The position numbers and the translations under genes are program-made. Of a stretch of 64,000 nt of DNA, positions 49,514 through 58,501 are shown piece by piece. Numbering within the stretch: the first letter of the stretch is position 1; every line of letters begins with the position of its first letter. The DNA comes from Paraburkholderia metrosideri (GTDB lineage Bacteria; Pseudomonadota; Gammaproteobacteria; Burkholderiales; Burkholderiaceae), in contig NZ_CAJHCP010000022.1 of the NCBI RefSeq assembly GCF_904848625.1, positions 1-64,000 on the forward strand, written 5' to 3'. Under the pieces are notes generated by a model, which searched no databases, was not told where the DNA came from, and saw only the letters and a list, made by a program, of their open reading frames with translations.

Positions 49514-50113
49514 GTGGAGTACACCTTCCTGTCCGCGACCATCCTGCTGATTCTGATCACGGATCCGCTCGGCAATATTCCGCTGTTCATCAGCTGCTTG
49601 CGCAGCGTGTCGCCGGAGCGGCGCACGATCGTCATTCTTCGTGAAGTGGCGATCGCGTTTGCGATTCTGCTGGTGTTCATGGTGCTCGGTCAGGGCTTTC
49701 TGCGCGTGATGAGCCTGAGCGATCAGTCGTTACGGATCGGCGGCGGAATCGTGCTGTTTCTGATTGCGCTGCGGATGGTGTTTCCCCATCCGGACGGCCC
49801 GTTCGGCGGCGATTCGCGTGGCGGCGAGCCGCTGATCGTGCCGCTCGCAATTCCTGCGCTGGCGGGGCCGTCAGCACTGGCAACGGTGATGCTGCTGACG
49901 TCGCAGGCGCCCGGCAAGACCTTCGAATGGATCGGTGCGCTGACCGTCACGATGATCGTCTGCGCGATCGTATTGATGCTGGCTGAGCGTATTCAGACGT
50001 GGTTAGGCGAGCGCACGATGGCCGCGTTCGAGCGCTTGATGGGTCTCGTGCTGGTGGCGATTGCAGTGGAGATGATGCTCGGCGGAATCCGCTCTTTCGT
50101 GCATCAGCTTTGA
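49514..50113 (+). CDS. MarC family integral membrane protein
   Basis: A 199-residue protein with six predicted membrane segments, of the MarC/UPF0056 family. The N-terminal LILITDPLGNIPLF and the central IPLAIPALAGPSA are family motifs. Function is unknown; early claims of antibiotic resistance were not confirmed. The start is GTG 49514, 12 bp after proS, so it is probably in the proS transcript. Confidence 0.88.
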   Translation: MEYTFLSATILLILITDPLGNIPLFISCLRSVSPERRTIVILREVAIAFAILLVFMVLGQGFLRVMSLSDQSLRIGGGIVLFLIALRMVFPHPDGPFGGDSRGGEPLIVPLAIPALAGPSALATVMLLTSQAPGKTFEWIGALTVTMIVCAIVLMLAERIQTWLGERTMAAFERLMGLVLVAIAVEMMLGGIRSFVHQL

Positions 50114-50132
50114 ATCCAGTATGGCGATCAAC

Positions 50133-50163
50133 AAAAAAGCGGCCCGTATGGGCCGCTTTTTTT
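50133..50163. terminator. Bidirectional terminator between marC-like gene and hpt
   Basis: GCGGCCC (50139-50145) pairs with GGGCCGC (50150-50156) over GTAT, flanked by six A and seven T. It serves both converging genes. Confidence 0.95.
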
Positions 50164-50195
50164 ACATCTATCGTTACTCGGGCAGAAGCTTTGCT

Positions 50196-50747
50196 TCACG
50201 CGCCTTCGGTCAGCGCCCGGATGGTCGGCAGATTGCGCCAGTAACCCTTCGCGTCCATTCCGCAGCCGAACACATAGCGGTCCGGCACTTCAAAACCGCA
50301 GTAATCCGGACGCAACGGCTTCGCCTTCGGAATGATCTTCTCGCACAGCACCGCGCTCAGGAAACGCTTCGCGCCCATCGCCATGATGCGGTCGCGGATC
50401 GCGGCCATCGTCTCGCCTTCGTCGAGAATGTCGTCGAGCACCAGCACGACACGATCCTTCACCGACTCGGCCGGCGCCACGCGCCATTGCATCTCGTTGC
50501 CGCCCTTGGTGGTGTTGCGGTAGCGGGTCAGGTGGATGTAGTCGAACTCGAGCGGGAAATCGAGGTGCGGCAGCAGCATGCCGGTGAACACCGCCGCACC
50601 GCCCATGACCGACAGCACGAGCGGGAAGTCCTCGCTCATTTCGTCGCGGATGGCAGACGCCATGCCGCTGATCGACGCGTTGACGTCGTCGGCCGAAACG
50701 ATTTCTTCGGAGTGGCTAAAAATGTGGAGAGCTTCTTCGCGGTTCAT
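50196..50747 (-). CDS. hpt: Hypoxanthine-guanine phosphoribosyltransferase
   Basis: A 183-residue purine salvage enzyme of the type I PRTase fold. The PRPP-binding loop is VLVLDDILDEGETM (101-114). Its C-terminal region FGCGMDAKGYWRNLP fits the hypoxanthine-guanine group of betaproteobacteria. Exact base preference is inferred. Confidence 0.9.
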   Translation of the reverse strand: MNREEALHIFSHSEEIVSADDVNASISGMASAIRDEMSEDFPLVLSVMGGAAVFTGMLLPHLDFPLEFDYIHLTRYRNTTKGGNEMQWRVAPAESVKDRVVLVLDDILDEGETMAAIRDRIMAMGAKRFLSAVLCEKIIPKAKPLRPDYCGFEVPDRYVFGCGMDAKGYWRNLPTIRALTEGA

Positions 50748-50889
50748 GACGTCTGACGGGCGGTGACTGTATACATAGTGTGGGTGAGAAGGGCGGCACG
50801 CGGTACAGAATAAACCCGCATGAATCCGAAGCTTGCCGCGCGTTCCGTGGTGCCTCTACGCAAACGCGCGTCCGCCATCCTGTTCAAGC

Positions 50890-52257
50890 TTAGCGCATGC
50901 CGGGCAACATGCCCTTCATGCCGCGCATCATCTTCTGCAGATTGCCGCCCTTGAGCTTTTTCATCATGGTGCGCATCTGGTCGTACTGGTTCAGCATGCG
51001 GTTGACTTCCTGCACCTGCACGCCCGCGCCCGCAGCGATGCGGCGCTTGCGCGTGGCCTTGATCAGGTCGGGCTTCGCGCGCTCGAGTGGTGTCATCGAA
51101 TTGATGATGCCTTCCATGCGGCGCATCTGCTTCTCGGCCTGGCCCATGTCGGCGCCGGCGGCGGCTTGCTGGAATTGCGCGGGCAGCTTGTCCATCAGCG
51201 ACGACAGACCGCCCATGCCCTTCATTTGCGTAAGCTGTGCGCGGAAATCGTTCAGATCGAAGTCGCCGCCTTTCTTGACCTTGTCGGCGAGCTTCTGCGC
51301 GGCCTGGACGTCGACGCCCTTCTGCGCTTCTTCGACGAGGGCGAGAATGTCGCCCATGCCGAGAATCCGGTTCGCCATCCGGTCCGGATAGAAAATTTCG
51401 AGGCCGTCGAGCTTTTCGGCGACACCGACGAACTTGATCGGCTTGCCCGTGACGTGACGCACGGAAAGCGCCGCGCCACCGCGCGAGTCGCCGTCGAGCT
51501 TGGTGAGGACCACGCCGGTGAGCGGCAGCGCGTCGCTAAACGCTTTCGCGGTGTTGACCGCGTCCTGACCGAGCATCGCGTCGACGACGAACAGCGTTTC
51601 CGCCGGCTTCAGCTCGCTGTGCAGAGCGGTGATTTCCTGCATCATCGCTTCGTCGATACCGAGACGGCCGGCCGTGTCGACCAGCAGCACGTCGTGGTAG
51701 TGGCGCTTCGCCCAATCGACAGCAGCGCGCGCGATGTCGACCGGTTTCTGATCCTGCTCCGACGGGAAGAAGTCTGCGCCGACCTGCTCGGTCACCGTCT
51801 TCAACTGCGCGATAGCAGCAGGGCGGTAGACGTCGCACGAAACGGTCAGGACTTTCTTCTTGTACTTTTCGCGCAGCAGCTTGGCGAGCTTGCCGACCGT
51901 GGTCGTCTTACCCGCGCCTTGCAGACCCGCCATCAGGATGACGGCCGGCGGCGTGACGGCGAGATTCAGTTCGATCGCTTTGCCTTCGTAGTCGCCGCCG
52001 ATGATGGCGGTCAGCTCGCGCTGCACCACGCCGACCAGCGCCTGACCCGGCGACAGGCTGCTGATAACTTCCTCGCCAAGCGCCTTTTCCTTCACCTTGG
52101 CGATGAACTCGCGCACGACGGGCAGCGCCACGTCGGCCTCGAGGAGCGCGAGGCGAACTTCGCGCAGCATTTCCTGGGTGTTCGCCTCGGTGAGCCGGGC
52201 TTCGCCGCGCAGCGTCTTGACGACGCGCGCCATCCGTTGAGTCAGATTGTCGAGCAT
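50890..52257 (-). CDS. ffh: Signal recognition particle GTPase Ffh
   Basis: A 455-residue SRP54 protein. It has an N domain (1-90), the G domain with G1 GLQGAGKTT (111-119) and DTAGRL, and a Met-rich M domain from about 330 that binds 4.5S RNA and signal peptides. It ends in MKGMLPGMR. ATG 52257 is the family start. The 4.5S RNA gene is not in this window. It is divergent from the cytochrome c assembly-like gene. Confidence 0.96.
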   Translation of the reverse strand: MLDNLTQRMARVVKTLRGEARLTEANTQEMLREVRLALLEADVALPVVREFIAKVKEKALGEEVISSLSPGQALVGVVQRELTAIIGGDYEGKAIELNLAVTPPAVILMAGLQGAGKTTTVGKLAKLLREKYKKKVLTVSCDVYRPAAIAQLKTVTEQVGADFFPSEQDQKPVDIARAAVDWAKRHYHDVLLVDTAGRLGIDEAMMQEITALHSELKPAETLFVVDAMLGQDAVNTAKAFSDALPLTGVVLTKLDGDSRGGAALSVRHVTGKPIKFVGVAEKLDGLEIFYPDRMANRILGMGDILALVEEAQKGVDVQAAQKLADKVKKGGDFDLNDFRAQLTQMKGMGGLSSLMDKLPAQFQQAAAGADMGQAEKQMRRMEGIINSMTPLERAKPDLIKATRKRRIAAGAGVQVQEVNRMLNQYDQMRTMMKKLKGGNLQKMMRGMKGMLPGMR

Positions 52258-52341
52258 GGGGAGCGATGAACGGTGGTGCGGCCCGCGCAGCACGCAACGA
52301 GGGAGACGTCGCGGAGTAGGGGCCTAGTGTAAACTTCGAAT

Positions 52342-53259
52342 ATGGATATTGTACTGTATGCCCTCACTGCGCTCCTCTATGGCGGTCTCGCCGTGGCTGG
52401 CTGGCGCTCGCACCGGCACGCCGCCTTGCGCCCCATGCTCGAGAGCGTGCCGCCGGTGCCCGACACCGCGGGCGTGTCGGCGGCTTCGGGCATGAGCACG
52501 CCGGGCCGTGCGCTGTTATTCGTCGCGCTGCTCGCGCACGGCGTGCTGCTGCACACCACCATCTTTCCGCAGAACGCGATGGTGTTCGGCTTCGCGTTCG
52601 CGCTGTCGGCGATGTTCTGGCTGGGCGCGGGCATCTACTGGATAGAGAGCTTTTTCTTTCCGCTCGACGGGTTGCGTCTGCTGGTGTTGCCGCTCGCCTG
52701 CATTGCGTCGCTGATGCCGCTCGCGTTCGGCGGCGTGCGCGTGTTGCCGTATTCGGCCGCGCCAATGTTCAAGTTGCACTTCCTGATCGCCAATATCGCA
52801 TATGGTCTGTTCGCGATCGCGGCGCTGCACGCGATCCTGATGCTGCTGGTCGAGCGGCGTCTGCATGCAATGCGCGGCGGTCTTGCGCAACGGAACGTGG
52901 CCGCGGCGAACCACGGCTGGCTGTCGGGCTGGCTCGACACACTGCCGCCTCTGCTGACCTTGGAAAAACTGCTGTTCCGTTTGATCGGCGCAGGTTTTGT
53001 TCTGCTGACGCTGACCCTCGTATCAGGCATTCTGTTCAGCGAGCAACTGGTCGACCGCGCGTTGCGGCTCGATCACAAGACCGTGTTTGCGATTCTTTCG
53101 TGGGTCATGTTTGGCGCGCTGCTAACAGCGCGCAAGGTGTCCGGCTGGCGCGGCCGTGCGGCATTGCGCTGGGTGCTGGCGTCGTTCGTCGCGCTGTTGC
53201 TGGCGTACGTCGGCAGTCGTTTTGTTTTCGAGGTGCTGTTGCACCGTGCTGTAGTGTGA
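52342..53259 (+). CDS. Cytochrome c assembly (CcsA/YpjD-like) inner membrane protein
   Basis: A 305-residue protein with eight or so membrane segments and the CcsA/CcmC-type core in its C-terminal two-thirds. Conserved His residues near LKLHFLIANIAYG (H158 region) and LDHKTVFAILSWVMFG are in positions used for haem in this superfamily. E. coli has a similar gene (ypjD) beside ffh, as here. A direct role in cytochrome c maturation is unproven. Confidence 0.85.
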   Translation: MDIVLYALTALLYGGLAVAGWRSHRHAALRPMLESVPPVPDTAGVSAASGMSTPGRALLFVALLAHGVLLHTTIFPQNAMVFGFAFALSAMFWLGAGIYWIESFFFPLDGLRLLVLPLACIASLMPLAFGGVRVLPYSAAPMFKLHFLIANIAYGLFAIAALHAILMLLVERRLHAMRGGLAQRNVAAANHGWLSGWLDTLPPLLTLEKLLFRLIGAGFVLLTLTLVSGILFSEQLVDRALRLDHKTVFAILSWVMFGALLTARKVSGWRGRAALRWVLASFVALLLAYVGSRFVFEVLLHRAVV

Positions 53260-53269
53260 GCGTGTCCCC

Positions 53270-53575
53270 ATGCGACAAATTTTTCTGCTGATCCTTCTTT
53301 TCATCGTCGGGCAATGGCTGGTGAAGGCGCTGCGCCGTCATGACGCACAGTCTGCGCAACGCACCGGAGGTGCCGGCGCGAATGGCGCCAAAGGTGCCGG
53401 CGGCGGCGCGCGTCCCTCCGCCGCGCCGCAACTCGCTGAACCCATGATCCGCTGCGCCGAGTGCGGCGTGCATGCGCCGAAGAGCGACTCCGTCGTGGTA
53501 GCGGGCCAACCGTTCTGTAGCGCCGCGCACGCGCAGCGTCACGGCGCGCGTCCGTCGGGCCGCGACGCCCGATGA
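53270..53575 (+). CDS. PP0621-like small membrane-anchored zinc-ribbon protein
   Basis: A 101-residue protein with an N-terminal membrane segment (about 3-20, IFLLILLFIVGQWLV), a Gly/Ala-rich linker, and a C-terminal segment with C64-x2-C67 (RCAECG) plus a further Cys-His pair (FCSAAHAQRH). The arrangement suits a small metal-binding TRASH/zinc-ribbon fold. Function is unknown. It starts 10 bp after the cytochrome-like gene and overlaps ampD by 4 nt, so all three form one operon. Confidence 0.78.
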   Translation: MRQIFLLILLFIVGQWLVKALRRHDAQSAQRTGGAGANGAKGAGGGARPSAAPQLAEPMIRCAECGVHAPKSDSVVVAGQPFCSAAHAQRHGARPSGRDAR

Positions 53576-54168
53576 GCGTCGAGTTCACCGTCGATGCCGA
53601 CGGTTGGGTCGCCGCCGCACGCAAACTGCCATCGCCGAATTTCGAAGCGCGGCCCGCAGGGGTCGTGCCGACGCTGGTCGTGGTCCACAACATCAGCCTG
53701 CCGCCGAATCAGTTCGGCGGCACGGCGATCGCCGAATTATTCCTGAACACGCTCGACTGCAACGCTCATCCGTACTACGACTCGCATCTGCGCGGCGTGC
53801 GGGTGTCCGCGCATTTCGTGATTCTTCGCGACGGCACGCTCGAACAGTTCGTGTCGTGCAACGAACGCGCGTGGCATGCGGGCGCGTCGAATTTTTTCGG
53901 ACGCGAGCGCTGCAATGATTTCTCGATCGGCATCGAACTGGAAGGCAGCGACGCCGCAGCCTTCGAAGCGGCGCAATACCGCACGCTCGGTGCGCTCGTG
54001 AGCGCGTTGACGGCACGCTATCCGGTCGAAGCTATAGCCGGTCACTCAGACATCGCCCCCGGTCGCAAGACCGATCCTGGGCCCCATTTCGAGTGGCCGC
54101 GTCTGCGCGACGACACCGCGCTTTCCGATCAGTACTTCCCCTATCTCAAGTTTTCCGAAACGCGGTAA
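53572..54168 (+). CDS. ampD: 1,6-anhydro-N-acetylmuramyl-L-alanine amidase AmpD
   Basis: A 198-residue cytoplasmic zinc amidase that splits anhydro-muropeptides during peptidoglycan recycling. The zinc ligands fit H42 in VVHNISLPP, a later His, and the terminal SDIAPGRKTDPGPHFEW motif. In bacteria with AmpR-AmpC its loss raises beta-lactamase. It is translationally coupled to the small upstream gene and ends at a terminator. Confidence 0.93.
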   Translation: MSVEFTVDADGWVAAARKLPSPNFEARPAGVVPTLVVVHNISLPPNQFGGTAIAELFLNTLDCNAHPYYDSHLRGVRVSAHFVILRDGTLEQFVSCNERAWHAGASNFFGRERCNDFSIGIELEGSDAAAFEAAQYRTLGALVSALTARYPVEAIAGHSDIAPGRKTDPGPHFEWPRLRDDTALSDQYFPYLKFSETR

Positions 54169-54205
54169 ACCCCTTTCGCGCGAGATCGCAGAACCCGAAG
54201 GAGAG

Positions 54206-54225
54206 CGAGGCGTGGCCTCGTTTTT
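54206..54225 (+). terminator. ampD terminator
   Basis: CGAGGC (54206-54211) pairs with GCCTCG (54215-54220) over a 3-nt loop and is followed by TTTTT. It isolates ampD from the nrdA promoter. Confidence 0.8.
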
Positions 54226-54298
54226 CGGGGCATATCCTCGTGTCCCGCTTCACGCCGTGCGAAGCAAAAGTCAAGACTTCGAAAGCAAATAAAACGAT

Positions 54299-54326
54299 TT
54301 GACCTGTCTCGAATCTCCACTATACT
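54299..54326 (+). promoter_or_regulatory. Candidate nrdA promoter
   Basis: TTGACC (54299-54304), 16 bp, TATACT (54321-54326). A start near 54333 gives a leader of about 375 nt before nrdA, long for a bacterial gene. The -10 box lies inside the first NrdR-like box. Confidence 0.7.
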
Positions 54327-54363
54327 TGGTGCCACAAACCGGGTTGTGCACTATATCTTGTGT
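54317..54363 (+). promoter_or_regulatory. Pair of NrdR-like boxes
   Basis: CCACTATACTTGGTGC (54317-54332) and GCACTATATCTTGTGT (54348-54363) both follow the NrdR pattern ACACWATATATWGTGT. They start 31 bp apart, three helical turns, which is the usual spacing of functional pairs. They cover the -10 box and the early transcribed region. NrdR, an ATP-cone repressor, is not encoded in this window. Confidence 0.78.
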
Positions 54364-54707
54364 GGTCTGTGCATAACTCTGTGAATAACCGAGTGTATAA
54401 GTCCGCGGCGCCCCGTTCTCCGAGCATGGCGCCGCAAGCATTCCAGAGCAGTGAAAAATTTCCTGCGGTGCAGCCGGTAGAGACCTCCGGCTGCATCCAG
54501 CAGCATTCGGGGAAAGGGCACAGCCAGTGATCGCGACACACACCATGAAGACCGTTTCCAATTCGAATCAGGCTTCATCGCAGTCGCATCCAGCCATCCG
54601 GATCAGCCGGCCTTTTTCCAGCACTCCATCGCTTGCGCACACGGCTGCGCAGCATTCGATTTAATCCGCGGCACTCGCCGCACTTTCCAGAACCAGGAGC
54701 TTTGCAC
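54334..54707 (+). other. Long nrdA leader
   Basis: About 370 nt between the predicted start and the nrdA ATG. Apart from the second NrdR-like box and a Shine-Dalgarno AGGAG (54695-54699) I see no gene or classical riboswitch. The sequence is Ser/Thr-codon-like low complexity in places but no convincing upstream peptide. Confidence 0.45.
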
Positions 54708-57700
54708 ATGCAAACCACCGACAACGCGACGACCCGCTACGAGGGCTCATCGACTGGCCAGGCGTTTGGCCAGGCTCAAGGCGCCCAGGCGCTCGCGCCG
54801 CAAGCGACTTACGCCGACTACAAGGTGATCCGTCGCAACGGCAGCGTGGTGTCGTTCGAACCGTCGAAAATCGCCATCGCAGTGACGAAGGCATTTCTGG
54901 CCGTCAACGGTGGTCAAGGTGCGGCGTCGGCGCGTGTGCGCGAACTGGTCGAGCAACTCACGCAAAGCGTGGTGCGCGCGCTGCTGCGCAGCCGTCCGAA
55001 CGGCGGCACGTTCCATATCGAAGACATTCAGGATCAGGTCGAACTCGCGCTGATGCGCGGCGGCGAACACAACGTCGCGCGTGCTTACGTGCTGTATCGC
55101 GAGAAGCGCACGCAGGCTCGCGGTCATGACGAGCAGGTCGCGGCCAGCGCGCCGGGTCTGAACGTGACCGACAACGGCGTCTCGCGTCCGCTCGACCTGG
55201 CCGCGCTGCGTGGCGTGATCGAATCCGCTTGCGCGAATCTGGGCGACGCGGTGAGCGCCGATCCGATCATCGCGGAAACGGTGAAGAACCTGTACGACGG
55301 CGTGCCGATGACCCAGGTCTACGACTCGGCCATCCTCGCTGCTCGCACGATGATCGAAAAAGACCCGGCGTACAGCCAGGTCACCGCGCGCATCCTGCTG
55401 CACACGATCCGCCGCGAGATCCTCGAAGAAGAAGTCACACAAGGCGAAATGGCCGAGCGCTACGCCGAGTACTTCCCGAAGTTCATCAAGCGCGGCATCG
55501 CTGCCGGCCTGCTCGACGACAAGCTCCAGCAGTTCGACCTGAAGCGCCTGGGCGCGGCGCTCGACAACAGCCGCGATCTGCAGTTCGGCTACCTCGGCCT
55601 GCAAACGCTGTATGACCGCTACTTCCTGCATCACGACGGCGTGCGCATCGAAATGCCGCAGGCATTCTTTATGCGTGTCGCAATGGGCCTGTCGTTGAAC
55701 GAGATCGACCGCGAAGCGCGCGCCATCGAGTTCTACAACATCCTGTCGAGCTTCGACTTCATGTCGTCCACGCCGACGCTGTTCAACTCGGGCACGCATC
55801 GTTCGCAACTGTCGTCGTGCTACCTGACGACGGTCGACGACGACCTCGACGGCATCTACGAAGCGCTGAAGGAAAACGCGCTGCTGTCGAAGTTCGCCGG
55901 CGGTCTGGGCAACGACTGGACGCGCGTGCGTGCGCTCGGTTCGCACATCAAGGGCACCAACGGCAAGTCGCAAGGCGTGGTGCCGTTCCTGAAGGTCGTC
56001 AACGACACGGCAGTCGCCGTGAACCAGGGTGGTAAGCGCAAGGGCGCGGTGTGTGCGTATCTGGAAACGTGGCACCTGGACATCGAAGAATTCCTCGAAC
56101 TGCGTAAGAACACCGGCGACGACCGTCGTCGCACGCACGACATGAACACGGCGAACTGGATTCCCGACCTGTTCATGAAGCGTGTGATGGAAGGCGGCGA
56201 CTGGACGCTGTTCTCGCCGTCCACCTGCCCGGACCTGCACGACCTGTTCGGCGCGGAATTCGAAACGGCTTACACGGCTTACGAAGAGAAGGTCGCGCGC
56301 GGCGAGATCAAGCTGTTCAAGAAGGTGCCGGCAGCTCAGCTGTGGCGCAAGATGCTGGGCATGCTGTTCGAAACCGGCCACCCGTGGATCACGTTCAAGG
56401 ATCCGTGCAATGTGCGTTCGCCGCAACAGCACGTCGGTGTCGTTCACTCGTCGAACCTGTGCACGGAAATCACGCTGAACACGAGCGATGCTGAAATCGC
56501 CGTGTGCAACCTGGGTTCGGTGAACCTGGTCGCTCACCTGAAGGAACAGGCAGACGGCACGCTCGTGCTCGACCACGAAAAGCTCAAGCGCACGGTCAGC
56601 GTGGCCATGCGCATGCTCGACAACGTGATCGACATCAACTACTACGCGGTCGCCAAGGCACGTAACTCGAACCTGAAGCACCGTCCGGTTGGCATGGGCA
56701 TCATGGGCTTCCAGGACTGCCTGCACCTGCTGCGCACGCCGTACGCATCGCAAGAGGCTGTCGCGTTCGCCGACACGTCGATGGAAGCGGTTTGCTACTA
56801 CGCTTATTACGCGTCGACGGAACTGGCGCAGGAACGCGGCCGCTATTCGAGCTACCGTGGTTCGCTGTGGGATCGTGGCATCCTCCCGCAAGACTCGGTG
56901 AAGCTGCTGGCTGACGCACGCGGCGGTTACGTCGAAGTCGATTCGAGCGAGTCGATGGACTGGACCGAACTGCGTGCGCGCATCGCCCAATACGGGATGC
57001 GCAACTCGAACTGCGTGGCAATTGCACCGACGGCGACGATCTCGAACATCATCGGCGTGTCGGCCTGTATCGAACCGACGTTCCAGAACCTGTATGTGAA
57101 GTCGAATCTGTCGGGCGAATTCACGGTGGTCAACGACTACCTGGTGCGCGACCTGAAGGCACGCGGCCTGTGGGACGAAGTGATGGTCGCCGACCTGAAG
57201 TACTTCGACGGCACGCTGTCGCGCATCGACCGTATTCCGGCCGACCTGCGCGCGATCTACGCGACCGCGTTCGAACTCGATCCGGTGTGGCTGGTGGAAG
57301 CGGCGTCGCGTCGTCAGAAGTGGATCGACCAGGCGCAGTCGCTGAACATTTACATGGGTGGCGCATCGGGTAAGAAGCTCGACGAGATCTACAAGCTCGC
57401 ATGGGTCCGCGGTCTGAAGACCACGTACTACCTCCGCACGATGGCGGCGACGCACGTCGAGAAGTCGACGGTTGCACACGGCGCGCTGAACGCGGTGAGC
57501 TCGGGTGGCAGCGAAGGTTCGGGCGGTGCAGCAGGTGGCGCGGCAGGTGGTTTCGGTGCAAACAACGGCGCGGCTGGCGGTGCCGCAGGCGGCTTTCAGG
57601 CTTCAGCGGCCACGCCAGCAGTCGGGATTGAAGCAGCGCCGGAAGCGGATGGTCCGGTGTGCATGATGCGTCCGGGCGACCCTGGCTTTGAAGAGTGCGA

Positions 57701-57713
57701 GGCTTGCCAGTAA
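54708..57713 (+). CDS. nrdA: Class Ia ribonucleoside-diphosphate reductase, alpha subunit
   Basis: A 1001-residue large subunit that reduces ribonucleoside diphosphates. It has an ATP-cone (about 38-130, KVIRRNGSVVSFEPSKI) for dATP inhibition, then the ten-stranded barrel with catalytic NLCTEI and the SSCYLTT loop. The C-terminal redox pair is C997/C1000 (ECEACQ). Before it sits a Gly/Ala-rich linker (about 931-973) not found in E. coli NrdA (761 aa). ATG 54708 follows AGGAG; the frame is open 25 codons upstream without support. It is regulated by NrdR-like boxes. Confidence 0.95.
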   Translation: MQTTDNATTRYEGSSTGQAFGQAQGAQALAPQATYADYKVIRRNGSVVSFEPSKIAIAVTKAFLAVNGGQGAASARVRELVEQLTQSVVRALLRSRPNGGTFHIEDIQDQVELALMRGGEHNVARAYVLYREKRTQARGHDEQVAASAPGLNVTDNGVSRPLDLAALRGVIESACANLGDAVSADPIIAETVKNLYDGVPMTQVYDSAILAARTMIEKDPAYSQVTARILLHTIRREILEEEVTQGEMAERYAEYFPKFIKRGIAAGLLDDKLQQFDLKRLGAALDNSRDLQFGYLGLQTLYDRYFLHHDGVRIEMPQAFFMRVAMGLSLNEIDREARAIEFYNILSSFDFMSSTPTLFNSGTHRSQLSSCYLTTVDDDLDGIYEALKENALLSKFAGGLGNDWTRVRALGSHIKGTNGKSQGVVPFLKVVNDTAVAVNQGGKRKGAVCAYLETWHLDIEEFLELRKNTGDDRRRTHDMNTANWIPDLFMKRVMEGGDWTLFSPSTCPDLHDLFGAEFETAYTAYEEKVARGEIKLFKKVPAAQLWRKMLGMLFETGHPWITFKDPCNVRSPQQHVGVVHSSNLCTEITLNTSDAEIAVCNLGSVNLVAHLKEQADGTLVLDHEKLKRTVSVAMRMLDNVIDINYYAVAKARNSNLKHRPVGMGIMGFQDCLHLLRTPYASQEAVAFADTSMEAVCYYAYYASTELAQERGRYSSYRGSLWDRGILPQDSVKLLADARGGYVEVDSSESMDWTELRARIAQYGMRNSNCVAIAPTATISNIIGVSACIEPTFQNLYVKSNLSGEFTVVNDYLVRDLKARGLWDEVMVADLKYFDGTLSRIDRIPADLRAIYATAFELDPVWLVEAASRRQKWIDQAQSLNIYMGGASGKKLDEIYKLAWVRGLKTTYYLRTMAATHVEKSTVAHGALNAVSSGGSEGSGGAAGGAAGGFGANNGAAGGAAGGFQASAATPAVGIEAAPEADGPVCMMRPGDPGFEECEACQ

Positions 57714-57725
57714 GTTGTTGGCCAG

Positions 57726-57761
57726 CCGTCAGCAAGCAGCAGGATCGCTGCTTGCTGACGG
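57726..57761 (+). promoter_or_regulatory. Perfect 15-bp hairpin after nrdA
   Basis: CCGTCAGCAAGCAGC (57726-57740) pairs with GCTGCTTGCTGACGG (57747-57761) over AGGATC. It begins 12 bp after the nrdA stop. No T-run follows, so it is more likely an RNA-stability or processing hairpin, or a factor-assisted terminator, than a classical terminator. Confidence 0.75.
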
Positions 57762-58453
57762 GTTGTAGGTAATGACCCGCAGGGAACGATCAGCAAAGTT
57801 TGTTTGAGTCGTGAAGCAGATGTGAAGACGATGGGCGGCGAGTGGGATCAGCATCGCGTCGCTCGTCGGAAGCAGTGAAGCGGTGAAGCAGAATCGCAAC
57901 GCCGCAGAGCGGCGCAGGGCAAGCACTGAAGGAAGTCGCGAAGCGACCGTCCGGCAACCCGATCGCAGACGAGCGGTTGAGTGACAAACCAGCGGCAACT
58001 GGCGGCGACCCGCAGCAAGCGCGTGGCATACAGCAGCAGACAAGCAGCAGGCAAACAGCAGATAAGCAGCAGCACGCAGTCCGCAGCCGGCATCACCTCA
58101 GCAAGCGCGCGACACAGTGCGCTCAGCAAACGCTTCGATCGGTGGGTCGATCAACACAATCGGCTGGATGCATCGCTCGACATCGCATTGAACTTCACCT
58201 CGCTGTCACTGACGAACAGGCAAACGCGAGGCAAACGCGAGGCAGATGCAAAGCAGGCGCGGACCACCGCAGCAAGCATCGCAACGCAAACGCAACGTAG
58301 TGCCCCGGCAACATCAGGACGCTGCGAACACGCTCCGCAATACAGATAGATAGAGCAGCGAAACGTCATGAAGACACGTTGCTCTTCGAGCTCGCGAAGC
58401 ACGTCGACGACACACGTTCAACACGCTTCATCTGAGGCGTCACACACAGTAGG

Positions 58454-58482
58454 TTGAACAAAGTGTTGTATGAACGTAGCAA
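58454..58482 (+). promoter_or_regulatory. Possible separate nrdB promoter
   Basis: TTGAAC (58454-58459), 17 bp, TAGCAA (58477-58482). The -10 box is weak. No NrdR-like box overlaps it, in contrast to nrdA. Confidence 0.3.
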
Positions 58483-58501
58483 CGCGAATCGAAAACAGGA
58501 T

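Noticed and set aside
54747..57479. Minus-strand frame of 910 codons antisense to nrdA
   Set aside because: Same codon-bias artefact; composition is unlike real proteins and nrdA motifs prove the plus strand.
57848..58129. Cys/Leu-rich minus-strand frame in the nrdA-nrdB gap
   Set aside because: It looks superficially like a membrane protein but arises from the CAG-rich tract read backwards (CTG codons). There is no ribosome site or promoter.
57981..58349. Gln/Ser-rich plus-strand frame in the nrdA-nrdB gap
   Set aside because: Low-complexity product of the CAG repeats, no ribosome site, and a competing overlapping frame of similar length.
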